DNA of 46,446 bases from an uncultured Blautia sp. Lineage in GTDB: Bacteria > Bacillota > Clostridia > Lachnospirales > Lachnospiraceae. The first letter of the stretch is position 1. Every line of letters starts with the position of its first letter. A program made the translations under genes and the position numbers. Below the pieces are notes generated by a model. The model had not been told where the DNA came from. It did no database searches and saw only the letters and a list, made by a program, of their open reading frames with translations. Below are positions 1-7,443 of this stretch, one piece after another. The stretch is taken from NCBI GenBank assembly GCA_900547685.1, contig URHS01000016.1, positions 1 to 46,446 of the forward strand, given 5' to 3'.

Positions 1-290
1 CATACAAAAAAGAATGTGTTGAACAGGGTAAAAAATACTTCTCTGTTGCTTCCGGTGGTGGTACAGGACGTACACTTCACCCAGACAACATGGCTGCAGG
101 TCCGGCTTCCTACGGTATGACAGATACTATGGGACGTATGCACTCTGACGCTCAGTTTGCTGGTTCTTCTTCAGTTCCTGCTCACGTAGAAATGATGGGA
201 CTTATCGGTGCTGGTAACAACCCAATGGTTGGTATGACTGTTGCTGTTGCTGTTGCTATCGAAGAAGCTGCAAAAGAAGGAAGATTTTAA
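1..290 (+). CDS. GGGtGRT-family protein, C-terminal part (5' end outside window)
   Basis: The reading frame is open from the window edge (first full codon at base 3) to TAA at 288-290, giving the last 95 residues. The fragment contains the motif GGGTGRTLHPDNMAAGPASY, which gives the Pfam family GGGtGRT its name, followed by a glycine- and methionine-rich tail ending KEGRF. Complete family members are roughly 330 residues, so about two thirds is missing here. The biochemical role is not known to me; I recall homologues near NifU-like iron-sulfur scaffold genes, but that neighbour would lie upstream and cannot be checked. A hairpin terminator follows directly. Confidence 0.85.
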   Translation, partial: YKKECVEQGKKYFSVASGGGTGRTLHPDNMAAGPASYGMTDTMGRMHSDAQFAGSSSVPAHVEMMGLIGAGNNPMVGMTVAVAVAIEEAAKEGRF

Positions 291-322
291 TTCTCACTTT
301 CTAAAGTAAATACTTAAATGTG

Positions 323-366
323 AAAGGACTTTGCAAATCTAACTATGATTTGTAAAGTCCTTTTTA
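323..366 (+). terminator. Rho-independent terminator after the GGGtGRT gene
   Basis: A near-perfect 17-bp stem (AAAGGACTTTGCAAATC against GATTTGTAAAGTCCTTT, one mismatched pair) with a 7-nt loop is followed by a T run at 360-365. It lies 33 bases after the stop codon. Confidence 0.85.
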
Positions 367-402
367 AGTCCTACTATCGCCATATATGATAACTTTTTCT
401 TA

Positions 403-996
403 CTAAAACACATATTTAATAAGTTCCATAATCCCCGTAAGTCCCAGACTATATAAAAAGATAGAACCCGGTTTTCCCAAAAGAATTATACAAGTAAATT
501 TTTTTAAAGACATTTTTGTAAGTCCGGCTATGTAACAGAGTAAATCATCTGGTGCTACAGGAAGAAAAATCGCTACAGCAAATGCCTTATCAAAAGCTTT
601 TCCCTTATCCAGCCAGCCAATATATTTGTTATAGTTTTTTTCACCGATGATATGATGAACAAATGGCCTTCCATAGTGTTTTGATAAAAGAAAAGCCAGA
701 ATAGAGCCCATGGCTATTCCCACATAATTATATACAAATCCCCACACCGGTCCGAATATCAGCACACCGCCCAGACATCCGATTGCCCCCGGTAAAATAG
801 GAATAACCACTTGTACCATCTGGATAAGAATAAATAATGCAGGAGCAAAAAAGCCAAATCGGTCTAAAAAAGCCTGCAAAGACTCAGAAGATACAAAAAG
901 CCGATTTTCAATTCCATACCAGATAAACCATATCATTCCTGCCATACCTAAAACAGTACATAGATTTAAACACATTGCCGTTTTTGTTTTTTCCAT
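403..996 (-). CDS. TVP38/TMEM64 (VTT/DedA-like) membrane protein
   Basis: A 197-residue integral membrane protein with about five hydrophobic segments. It has the VTT/SNARE-associated Golgi domain hallmarks: a PGAIGCLGG loop after a long helix, GxAMGSILAFLLSKHYGR in the middle and FLPVAPDDLLCYIAGLTKM towards the end. The family is linked to lipid or envelope homeostasis, and some DedA members move undecaprenyl phosphate or phospholipids; the substrate here is not predictable. I chose the ATG at 996 because AAAGAGG lies 7-8 bases upstream. An in-frame ATG at 1056 would extend it 20 residues into the preceding gene. It overlaps the 3' end of the upstream glycosyltransferase by about 31 bases, so the two are probably co-transcribed and translationally linked. 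Placement behind two glycolipid-type glycosyltransferases suggests a membrane-lipid role (inference). Confidence 0.85.
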   Translation of the reverse strand: MEKTKTAMCLNLCTVLGMAGMIWFIWYGIENRLFVSSESLQAFLDRFGFFAPALFILIQMVQVVIPILPGAIGCLGGVLIFGPVWGFVYNYVGIAMGSILAFLLSKHYGRPFVHHIIGEKNYNKYIGWLDKGKAFDKAFAVAIFLPVAPDDLLCYIAGLTKMSLKKFTCIILLGKPGSIFLYSLGLTGIMELIKYVF

Positions 997-2051
997 AATA
1001 AAACCTCTTTTTTCTCTGCCTGCTCCCGCAGAACTCTGTGATAAAACTTTTTCCATTGCTCTCCTACTGCCTCTGTACTATATCTTAAATGACCTTCATA
1101 AGAAGCATGTGCACTTCTCTGATAAAAGTCCGGTTCCTCTTTTAACTGTGTTAAAATCCTGATAAAATCAGAAGTTCCTTTTCCTCGCAAAGCATAATCA
1201 AACAAAATCGGATCATAAATAGAAAGATCTCGAACCAGAACCGGCAAAGCACAGTTCATTGACTCCAAAATTGTCATAGGAAACAGCTCTTCATAAGATG
1301 GTAAAAACATAACATCTGCCATATTGTAAACTTCATTCATTTTTTCCCTATCTACAATCCCTAAAAACTTTATATTTTTGGGTGCATGCTTCATAGCTTC
1401 CCTTATTTCCTCATATCCTTCTGAAATCTTCCCGAAAGAAAATCCTCCTGCCCAGACAAACTGACAATCCGGCATTTTTCTTGCAATTTCAATAAATTCC
1501 AGTACTCCTTTTCGCTTTTGCAGCTGTCCTACACATAATACTGTAAATGTATCTTTCTCAATTTTACATTTCTTCCGAATTGCACCTCTTTTTTCTGTAC
1601 TTAAAGGATAAAAATTCTTCTCTGAAACAACGTTGGGAATATAAGTTACTTTTTCTCTGGGTATACCGTAATCCGCTAATTTATCAATAAAAACCGGATT
1701 AACAGTAACCAGATAATCCATCTTTTTATAAAAAGATATCATATATTTATAAAAAGTATTTTTCGCAACTCTTGGAAGCGAAATACTGTTTTCCACTGTT
1801 TCCGGAAGAAAATGTACATATCCTACTAAAGCGCTTTGTTTTCTCTTTGCCGGAATAGAAAAATAATATTCTGGATTAATAGAATGATAATGCACGATAT
1901 CACAGGGTACTTTTGTATTTTCTAAAATAGCAGCTTCCTTTTTCATTACTTGTTTTGCCAACGCTACCTGCTCATCATGAGCAGAGAGTACTCCTTGTCC
2001 CTTTACCATATCTGCTTTTGATAACATATTTATTTTTTTCATTCTTTTCAT
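966..2051 (-). CDS. GT4 glycosyltransferase, LafB/BgsA-like (second glycolipid sugar)
   Basis: About 361 residues. The N-terminus reads MLSKADMVKGQGVLSAHDEQ, which resembles the start of LafB/BgsA-type enzymes that add a second hexose to monoglucosyl-diacylglycerol in Gram-positive bacteria. The C-terminal half has the GT-B donor-binding domain: VLCVGQLQKRKGV, then the EX7E-type loop PSYEELFPMTILESMN. There are no membrane segments, so it probably acts as a peripheral membrane enzyme. The start at 2051 overlaps the stop of the upstream gene as ATGA. An ATG at 2042 has better spacing from GAGAGGAGC and could be the true start. Pairing with the 2048-3316 gene supports two sequential lipid glycosylations; the sugar and acceptor are inferred from family only. 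Confidence 0.82.
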   Translation of the reverse strand: MKRMKKINMLSKADMVKGQGVLSAHDEQVALAKQVMKKEAAILENTKVPCDIVHYHSINPEYYFSIPAKRKQSALVGYVHFLPETVENSISLPRVAKNTFYKYMISFYKKMDYLVTVNPVFIDKLADYGIPREKVTYIPNVVSEKNFYPLSTEKRGAIRKKCKIEKDTFTVLCVGQLQKRKGVLEFIEIARKMPDCQFVWAGGFSFGKISEGYEEIREAMKHAPKNIKFLGIVDREKMNEVYNMADVMFLPSYEELFPMTILESMNCALPVLVRDLSIYDPILFDYALRGKGTSDFIRILTQLKEEPDFYQRSAHASYEGHLRYSTEAVGEQWKKFYHRVLREQAEKKEVLLWKKQKRQCV

Positions 2052-3316
2052 GCTCCTCTCTTTAATATTCCTTTTCTGTTCCATAAAATTCTGTTATAAA
2101 CTCTGTGAACCCACGCAGAATCTTCTTTTTCTCTCTCCTGACGTTTTAATACTTCTTTATATAATCTTTCTGCCATGGTACAGAAATTCCATGTAGAATA
2201 GAGATAAGCTGTTTCTTTTGCTCTTAATCCCATTTCTTCCTTTCTTGCTTCATCTTCCAGAATATATTCTAAATGCATTTTGAAATATTCATAAGTTTCA
2301 TACTGAAAACCATTATATCCATCTGTAATTACCTGTTTTAAACATTCATCCTTACGGCATAGAGCCGGTCTTCCGCTGGCTAAAGCTTCGATATAAGTAA
2401 TTCCCTGTGTTTCGCTGTTAGAAGCACATACAAAAACATCTCCCAGCTGATAATAAATTCCCACATCCTGAGGATTTACCATACCTGTAAAAATCACCTT
2501 TCCTGTCAGAGATAAGTTCTTACTGATTTTTTCCAGACGTTCTCTGTCAGGGCCGTCCCCTACAATCAAAAGTGTTAAGTTCTCTTTTTCTTCTTCATAT
2601 ACAAGACGGGCAAAATAATTTAAAATTTCCTCCAGGTTTTTCTCTTTTGCCAACCTTCCCACACTGACAAGTACCTTATTTTCAAGAGGAATATTCCATT
2701 GTTTCTTCAAGTTTTCACATTCTCTTTTTGACATTCTGCTTTGGAAATTTTTCAAATCAATGCCTGTAGGTATAACAGAAATAGGTTCTTCTACTTCATA
2801 CTTTTCCAAAATTTTTTCTACTTTTTCCGTAGGCACAATCACCTGATCTGTTTTATTTAAAATACTCTTGGAAAACTGTGCAACTATTTTTTTCTCAAAG
2901 GCTGCTCCCAATTTATTAGAAGATAATCCACCGGGAAGATAATGAATATAGTCTTCATAAATCGTATGATAAGTATGCAACAATGGGCATTTACATCTTT
3001 TACTGATTTTCACTGCATAGGAAAAAGTCATAAATTCACACTGTGAATGTACAATATCCGGTTTCCAGTCAATTAATTCTTGAACAAGCCCTTCCAAGTG
3101 AGGAAGAGTTGCTCTGGCATTTGGATAAATCATTTCCAGATTTAAAGATTTTATGTAATACACATCTTCTTTTCTATATGACTGATAAGTCGGTGACAAT
3201 GTAAGCACTTTTACTTCATGTCCTCTTTCTTCTAACTCTTTTTTTAAATTCACAACGGATGTCACTACTCCATTCACAATCGGCTTGTACCAATCACTGG
3301 TTAATAATATCTTCAT
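2048..3316 (-). CDS. GT4 glycosyltransferase, LafA/BgsB-like (diacylglycerol glucosyltransferase type)
   Basis: 422 residues with two Rossmann lobes (GT-B). The N-terminus MKILLTSDWYKPIVNGVVTS and the acceptor-side HTYHTIYEDYIHYLPGG segment are typical of 1,2-diacylglycerol 3-alpha-glucosyltransferases (alMGS, LafA, BgsB). The donor-binding lobe shows SVGRLAKEKNLE and the EX7E element SETQGITYIEALASGRP. It probably transfers glucose from UDP-glucose to diacylglycerol at the inner membrane face, making the acceptor for the next gene's product. The ribosome site AAAGGGGG precedes the ATG at 3316. First gene of a three-gene minus-strand run ending in the VTT membrane protein. Sugar specificity is inferred; related GT4 enzymes make phosphatidylinositol mannosides in other phyla. 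Confidence 0.85.
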   Translation of the reverse strand: MKILLTSDWYKPIVNGVVTSVVNLKKELEERGHEVKVLTLSPTYQSYRKEDVYYIKSLNLEMIYPNARATLPHLEGLVQELIDWKPDIVHSQCEFMTFSYAVKISKRCKCPLLHTYHTIYEDYIHYLPGGLSSNKLGAAFEKKIVAQFSKSILNKTDQVIVPTEKVEKILEKYEVEEPISVIPTGIDLKNFQSRMSKRECENLKKQWNIPLENKVLVSVGRLAKEKNLEEILNYFARLVYEEEKENLTLLIVGDGPDRERLEKISKNLSLTGKVIFTGMVNPQDVGIYYQLGDVFVCASNSETQGITYIEALASGRPALCRKDECLKQVITDGYNGFQYETYEYFKMHLEYILEDEARKEEMGLRAKETAYLYSTWNFCTMAERLYKEVLKRQEREKEDSAWVHRVYNRILWNRKGILKRGA

Positions 3317-3459
3317 AAGAGTTCCCCCTTTTGTCTTCTTTTAAGTTATTCATATCTTAATAGAGATATTTAAAGAGAACAGCCATAGCTTTTTAAAGTT
3401 TTTCTAAAGATTAAAAAAAGAATTCTGCAAATAAGAATTCTCCGCCTGCGGTAAACATA

Positions 3460-3503
3460 AAAAGAACCACAAGTTTCCTATAAGAAGAAAACTTATGGTT
3501 CTT
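3460..3503 (-). terminator. Terminator downstream of the [FeFe] hydrogenase
   Basis: On the minus strand AAAGAACCATAAGTTTTC pairs with a downstream AAACTTGTGGTTCTTT arm, followed by TTTTATG. It begins a few bases after the hydrogenase stop codon. Confidence 0.75.
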
Positions 3504-3507
3504 TTCC

Positions 3508-5013
3508 TTAGTCTAATTGAATTTCTGCTAATTCAGCCGGTGGCAACTGTTTAGAAGATGCCTGCTGATACTTTTTCAATTCTGCAGAAGCTTTACTAAA
3601 TGGTATATTCGTTCCGGCTCCTGCCATACAGCCTCCCGGACATCCCATACCTTCAATCATACATCCTTTTAATTTTCCTGCTTTAGCTTTTGTCAGAAGC
3701 TTTTTACATTCACTTAATCCCTCTGCATGCTCAATATAAACCTCCACTTCAGGATAATATTCTTTCAGACAATCTCCTACTGCACTGGAAACGCCTCCGG
3801 AAACAGCATAACCTCTTCCTGCAGCTGTGGCATTATGGAAGGAGCTGTCACCTTCACACTCTTTCGGATTAATTTCTTTTGCTTCAAACATTCCTGCCAA
3901 TTCTTCAAATGTGATAACAAAATCTACGTCACTTCTTACACTTGTTCTTGAAGCTTCCAGCTTTTTCGATGCACATGGACCGATAAACACCACCTGTGCA
4001 TCCGGATATTCCTTTTTAATGGTTCTGGCAGTCGCTACCATAGGTGTCAATTCCTGAGAAATGTTTTCAATCATATCCGGGAAAAACTTTTTCGCCATCA
4101 TAATCCAAGATGGACAACAGGAAGTAAGTAAAAACGGAAGCTCTCCTGTGCTGACTTTTTCTGCATAGTGATGCGCTTCTGCTACCGCTCCAATGTCGGC
4201 ACCTAAAGCTACTTCATAAACCTCTGAAAATCCCAATTTCAAAAGCGCTGCTTTTAATTTTCTCGGAGTTACTTCCTCTCCAAACTGTCCTACAAAAGCC
4301 GGTGCAATCTCTGCAATAATCTGTTTTCCTTCTTTTAATGCATGAGCAAGTTGAAAAATCTGAGATTTATCAGAAATAGCCCCAAATGGACAGCTTACCA
4401 TACACATACCACAGGAAACACATTTTTCGTTATTAATGGTAGCCCTTCCCATTTCGTCACTTTCAATGGCATTGACACCACAAGCTCTGGCACAAGGACG
4501 CTCTTTCTTTGCAATGGCATCATAAGGACAAACACTTTTACACTTTCCGCATTTAATACACTTTTCCTGATCAATCACAGATTTTCCTTTTACTATAGAA
4601 ATTGCTCCTTTGGGGCAAACTTCCTTACAGGGATGAGCTACACATCCTCTGCACATATTGGAAACTTCATACATTTTTGTTTCACAGGCATCACAAGCAG
4701 AAGGAATTACCTGCATTAGCGGCGGCTCATAATATTTTTCATCAATATTGCTGGCCTCTAAACCGGAAGTAATATGAACCGCTGTATTTTCCGGTCTTAA
4801 AGACATTCCCATTGCCAGACGTACTCGTTCACTGGCCACTGCCCTTTCTCGATAAATACTCTCTCTATAAGTAGCCCTTTCTTTTACGATTTTATAAGGT
4901 ATTGCTTCAATATCTGCTACCAGTGTTTCATCTGATGACTGAAAACCGACCTTTGCAATTTCTTTAAATACTTTTCGGCGAATCCGTTTTACGTTTGTAT
5001 CTAAACCTCTCAT
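3508..5013 (-). CDS. [FeFe] hydrogenase, ferredoxin-fused, group B-like
   Basis: 501 residues, predicted cytoplasmic. An N-terminal region of unknown fold (1-100) is followed by a cysteine-rich ferredoxin part: CDAC 107-110, CRGC..C..CP 121-134, CIKCGKCKSVCP 152-163 and CVSCGMCMVSCP 198-209. The catalytic domain carries all H-cluster ligand motifs: TSCCPSW (297-303), GPCASKK (345-351) and EGMGCPGGC (454-462). The second motif has glycine where classic group A enzymes have MPC, and the third has EGMGC instead of ExMxC. This fits the group B lineage typified by C. pasteurianum CpIII, but subgroup assignment is from memory. It would evolve or oxidise H2 with ferredoxin. No maturase (HydE/F/G) or NuoE/F partner is adjacent. 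Monocistronic, with its own promoter and terminator. Confidence 0.88.
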   Translation of the reverse strand: MRGLDTNVKRIRRKVFKEIAKVGFQSSDETLVADIEAIPYKIVKERATYRESIYRERAVASERVRLAMGMSLRPENTAVHITSGLEASNIDEKYYEPPLMQVIPSACDACETKMYEVSNMCRGCVAHPCKEVCPKGAISIVKGKSVIDQEKCIKCGKCKSVCPYDAIAKKERPCARACGVNAIESDEMGRATINNEKCVSCGMCMVSCPFGAISDKSQIFQLAHALKEGKQIIAEIAPAFVGQFGEEVTPRKLKAALLKLGFSEVYEVALGADIGAVAEAHHYAEKVSTGELPFLLTSCCPSWIMMAKKFFPDMIENISQELTPMVATARTIKKEYPDAQVVFIGPCASKKLEASRTSVRSDVDFVITFEELAGMFEAKEINPKECEGDSSFHNATAAGRGYAVSGGVSSAVGDCLKEYYPEVEVYIEHAEGLSECKKLLTKAKAGKLKGCMIEGMGCPGGCMAGAGTNIPFSKASAELKKYQQASSKQLPPAELAEIQLD

Positions 5014-5049
5014 TTTATATTCCTTTCAATATTTATTTCCAGCACAGCA

Positions 5050-5078
5050 GTCATACCTATTTTCCCAAAAGATTGCAA
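5050..5078 (-). promoter_or_regulatory. Putative promoter of the [FeFe] hydrogenase gene
   Basis: On the minus strand TTGCAA (5073-5078) and TATGAC (5050-5055) are separated by 17 bases, about 35 bases upstream of the hydrogenase start. Both hexamers match consensus at four of six positions. Confidence 0.4.
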
Positions 5079-5096
5079 GAAAATTCAGGTATTTTA

Positions 5097-5125
5097 TTTC
5101 ATACAATTACAATTTATGGTATACT
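5097..5125 (+). promoter_or_regulatory. Putative promoter of the TraX-family gene
   Basis: TATACT at 5120-5125 is a 5/6 match to the -10 box, with a weak -35 TTTCAT 17 bases upstream. It lies 54 bases before the ATG at 5179. Confidence 0.5.
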
Positions 5126-5178
5126 CGTAAATTAAGATATCAAGATGTACCTTAAAAATCAAACAGAAAGGATTTTGT

Positions 5179-5946
5179 ATGAAAACAAATTTTTCTTTAT
5201 CAAAGAGACAGTTACTTCCTCCTATACTGAATTCAGGTGCTTTAAAATGGATTGCACTGATTACTATGCTGATCGATCATATAGGCGCTATTCTATTAGA
5301 AAGAGGTGTTATTTCCGCTTATAATCAAGGATTATCCTCTGCACTTTCTTATGATGCCAGTATTTTCTTTTCAAAAATGGATTTTATTCTTCGACAAATC
5401 GGACGAATTTCTTTTCCTATCTTTTGTTTTCTCCTTGTAGAAGGATTTTATCATACTTCAAATAAAAAGAAATATGCCCTGCGTCTTTTGCTGTTTGCCT
5501 GTATTTCAGAAATCCCATTTGATTTATGCTTTCGGGGAAAAATATTGGAATTTTCCTATCAAAATGTCATGTTCACTTTGCTTATTGGTTTTCTGACTAT
5601 GTGGGCAATAGAAATCTTAAAAGAAAAAAAAGAACTCCTCGGTATCGTTCCTGCTGTCCTTGGAATTTTAACCGGATTTCTCTTTCAGGCAGATTATAAT
5701 TGGAAAGGAATTGTCCTTATACTTGTTTTATATGTTTTTTATTTCTATCCTGTGGAAAAAACCATTGCGGGATGTCTGGCGTTATATTGGGAGGCAACAG
5801 CGTGTCTGGCTTTTATTCCGATAAACCTTTATAATCATAAAAAGGGAAACGAACCGAAATATTTCTTTTACTTTTTCTATCCGGTCCATCTCCTTATTCT
5901 GTTTCTTATTCGATATGCTCTCTTTGGTCTTCCGGCAATGTCATAA
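5179..5946 (+). CDS. TraX family membrane protein
   Basis: 255 residues with about seven hydrophobic segments. The sequence LKWIALITMLIDHIGAILLE near residues 23-42, and FILRQIGRISFPIFCFLLVEGF with a following YALRLLLFACISEIPFDLCF, are hallmarks of the TraX family. Plasmid TraX N-acetylates F pilin, but chromosomal homologues in Clostridia are of unknown function and probably act as membrane acyltransferases on other substrates. There is no conjugation gene nearby, so a pilin role is unlikely. AAAGGA precedes the start. Single-gene unit, divergent from the hydrogenase and convergent with the Fic gene. Confidence 0.88.
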   Translation: MKTNFSLSKRQLLPPILNSGALKWIALITMLIDHIGAILLERGVISAYNQGLSSALSYDASIFFSKMDFILRQIGRISFPIFCFLLVEGFYHTSNKKKYALRLLLFACISEIPFDLCFRGKILEFSYQNVMFTLLIGFLTMWAIEILKEKKELLGIVPAVLGILTGFLFQADYNWKGIVLILVLYVFYFYPVEKTIAGCLALYWEATACLAFIPINLYNHKKGNEPKYFFYFFYPVHLLILFLIRYALFGLPAMS

Positions 5947-5966
5947 GTATCTTACACTTCTGTCTT

Positions 5967-6000
5967 CGAGGCTGCCACAACAGCCTCGGCTCTTTTCTTT
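5967..6000 (+). terminator. Terminator between TraX-like gene and fic
   Basis: Perfect 7-bp stem GAGGCTG / CAGCCTC with a 6-nt loop, followed by GGCTCTTTTCTTT. It lies between convergent genes. Confidence 0.65.
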
Positions 6001-6018
6001 GTTGATAGGGAAATGTTT

Positions 6019-6624
6019 TTATAAATCTTCTGCTTTATATATGAAATATCCCTCATAATAGTAACTATGGTCTATTCCCTTCATATACACTTCTCTGTTT
6101 TCTACTTTATCAGTCAAAGCCTGTTTCAATATATATTTTATTTCAATATCTTTTATCGGACTTCTTTCCATTGCAAGTAGATAATCTTCTTTATCAACAA
6201 CACTCCAGTCAATAACCATGTTTAACTCTTTTTTCAAAATTAAATCAAGCCATATTCTTGTGCTTCTGCCATTCCCATCTCGGAATGGATGCGCTATATT
6301 CATCTCTACATATTTTTCAATAATTTCATCAAAAGTTGACTGCGGCATCTTCTCAATATTTTCAATAGCTGCCTGTAAATACATTACTGGTGCAAATCGA
6401 AAATTTCCTTTTGCAACATTTACAGTTCGTACTTTTCCTGCAAACTCATATATCTCACCAAATAAATATTTGTGAATGGCTGCAAGCATCTGAAATGTTC
6501 CTACTTCATAATTATCCAAATATCCATTTTCAAATAATTCAACTGCTTTTTTCTTACTTATCTTTTCTTCCATTCTGGCTAATTCTGTGGAGTCTGTGAT
6601 ATTCAATTTATTGTCTAAAGTCAT
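6019..6624 (-). CDS. Fic family protein, class III-type (probable AMPylase)
   Basis: 201 residues. The Fic motif HPFRDGNGRSTR is intact at 112-123; His112 is the expected base and the GNGR loop binds nucleotide phosphates. Near the C-terminus SYYYEG (187-192) fits the autoinhibitory [S/T]xxxE[G/N] motif seen in single-domain class III proteins such as NmFic, so it is probably self-inhibited and needs no separate antitoxin. The target is unknown; NmFic-like enzymes are known to AMPylate DNA gyrase/topoisomerase. I chose the ATG at 6624 because AAAGGGG lies just upstream, rather than the 24-residue longer ATG at 6696, which would overlap the preceding gene. It follows two small membrane-associated genes closely and may be co-transcribed with them. 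Confidence 0.88.
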   Translation of the reverse strand: MTLDNKLNITDSTELARMEEKISKKKAVELFENGYLDNYEVGTFQMLAAIHKYLFGEIYEFAGKVRTVNVAKGNFRFAPVMYLQAAIENIEKMPQSTFDEIIEKYVEMNIAHPFRDGNGRSTRIWLDLILKKELNMVIDWSVVDKEDYLLAMERSPIKDIEIKYILKQALTDKVENREVYMKGIDHSYYYEGYFIYKAEDL

Positions 6625-6664
6625 ATTTTCCCCTTTCGCCCTAATATAACTTCGGAATAGTGCC

Positions 6665-6940
6665 TTATGTAATTGCACTAATAATTCTTTTGCCAAACAG
6701 CTTCATATCTATTGACAGTATTCCCTTCCCATATACTTCATGATTATACTTTTCAATCTCAACAGTATATCCTAAGCCTTGATACGTTCCTGAACCACTT
6801 TCATCGACAATATCCTTTGGGACAACAAATATCGGCTCTTCAAAGGAAGAACATCGAAAATAATCTGTGAGAAACATAGTACCCCATAAAGCAGCTAATA
6901 CAATAATAATTGTTAAACAAATATTTTTTAACTTTTTCAT
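6665..6940 (-). CDS. Small secreted or membrane-anchored protein, unknown function
   Basis: 91 residues. One hydrophobic N-terminal segment (about 6-25, NICLTIIIVLAALWGTMFLT) looks like a signal anchor. It is followed by a roughly 65-residue extracytoplasmic part containing GTYQGLGYTVEIEKY and ending SIDMKLFGKRIISAIT. I have seen similar short proteins in Firmicutes but know no function. A plausible ribosome site (AGAGGGTG) precedes the start. It ends 40 bases before fic and starts 40 bases after the four-helix protein. Confidence 0.7.
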   Translation of the reverse strand: MKKLKNICLTIIIVLAALWGTMFLTDYFRCSSFEEPIFVVPKDIVDESGSGTYQGLGYTVEIEKYNHEVYGKGILSIDMKLFGKRIISAIT

Positions 6941-6980
6941 CTGCTCACCCTCTTAGCATATCGAATAATAGGTTTCTGCA

Positions 6981-7412
6981 CTAATATTTTTTAATGGTCT
7001 TTAAATAAGTTCCCACAAGAAAGCTGATAATTGTAACGCTAATTACCAAATAAAGAGGTTCAAAATAGTTCATATAACCATCTGTTCCCGAATTGATAAA
7101 ACTTGCAATTCCGGTCATTACAACATATAATGCCAATAAAACTATAATATTTTTCAGCATTTTCAGAAACAGCGCTTTCGTGGATTTTGTTTTATAAAAC
7201 CCAAAATACCAGCAATCCAGTGCAAAAACAAAAGCAAGGGCATATCCCAATACATTTTTTACATTATATAGTCCCATTCGTATCTGCATCGTACTTTCTG
7301 ATACACTCTGCCCGCTTAATCGAGTACCTGAAAATATCATATATATTTCCAGCATACACCAAAGACAATAAAATCCAATCATAGAATAAGTTAAAATCTT
7401 CTCTTTCTTCAT
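6981..7412 (-). CDS. Four-helix membrane protein, unknown function
   Basis: 143 residues with about four predicted membrane helices (near 8-28, 52-70, 85-105 and 120-138) and short basic loops. No family recognised. GAGGG upstream supports the ATG at 7412. It lies 31 bases after the threonine ammonia-lyase stop, with no visible terminator between them, and heads a three-gene string ending in fic. A helper, immunity or transport role for the neighbouring genes would be speculation. Confidence 0.65.
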   Translation of the reverse strand: MKKEKILTYSMIGFYCLWCMLEIYMIFSGTRLSGQSVSESTMQIRMGLYNVKNVLGYALAFVFALDCWYFGFYKTKSTKALFLKMLKNIIVLLALYVVMTGIASFINSGTDGYMNYFEPLYLVISVTIISFLVGTYLKTIKKY

Positions 7413-7443
7413 TGAAATACCCTCTTTACCTTCTCCGAAAGGA

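Noticed and set aside
4342..4719. 125-codon plus-strand open frame opposite the [FeFe] hydrogenase
   Set aside because: Antisense shadow; composition is unlike real proteins here and the minus-strand hydrogenase motifs are unambiguous.
5179..5946. Conjugative element suggested by the TraX-family gene
   Set aside because: No relaxase, pilus, coupling protein or integrase is nearby; chromosomal TraX-like genes are common in Clostridia.
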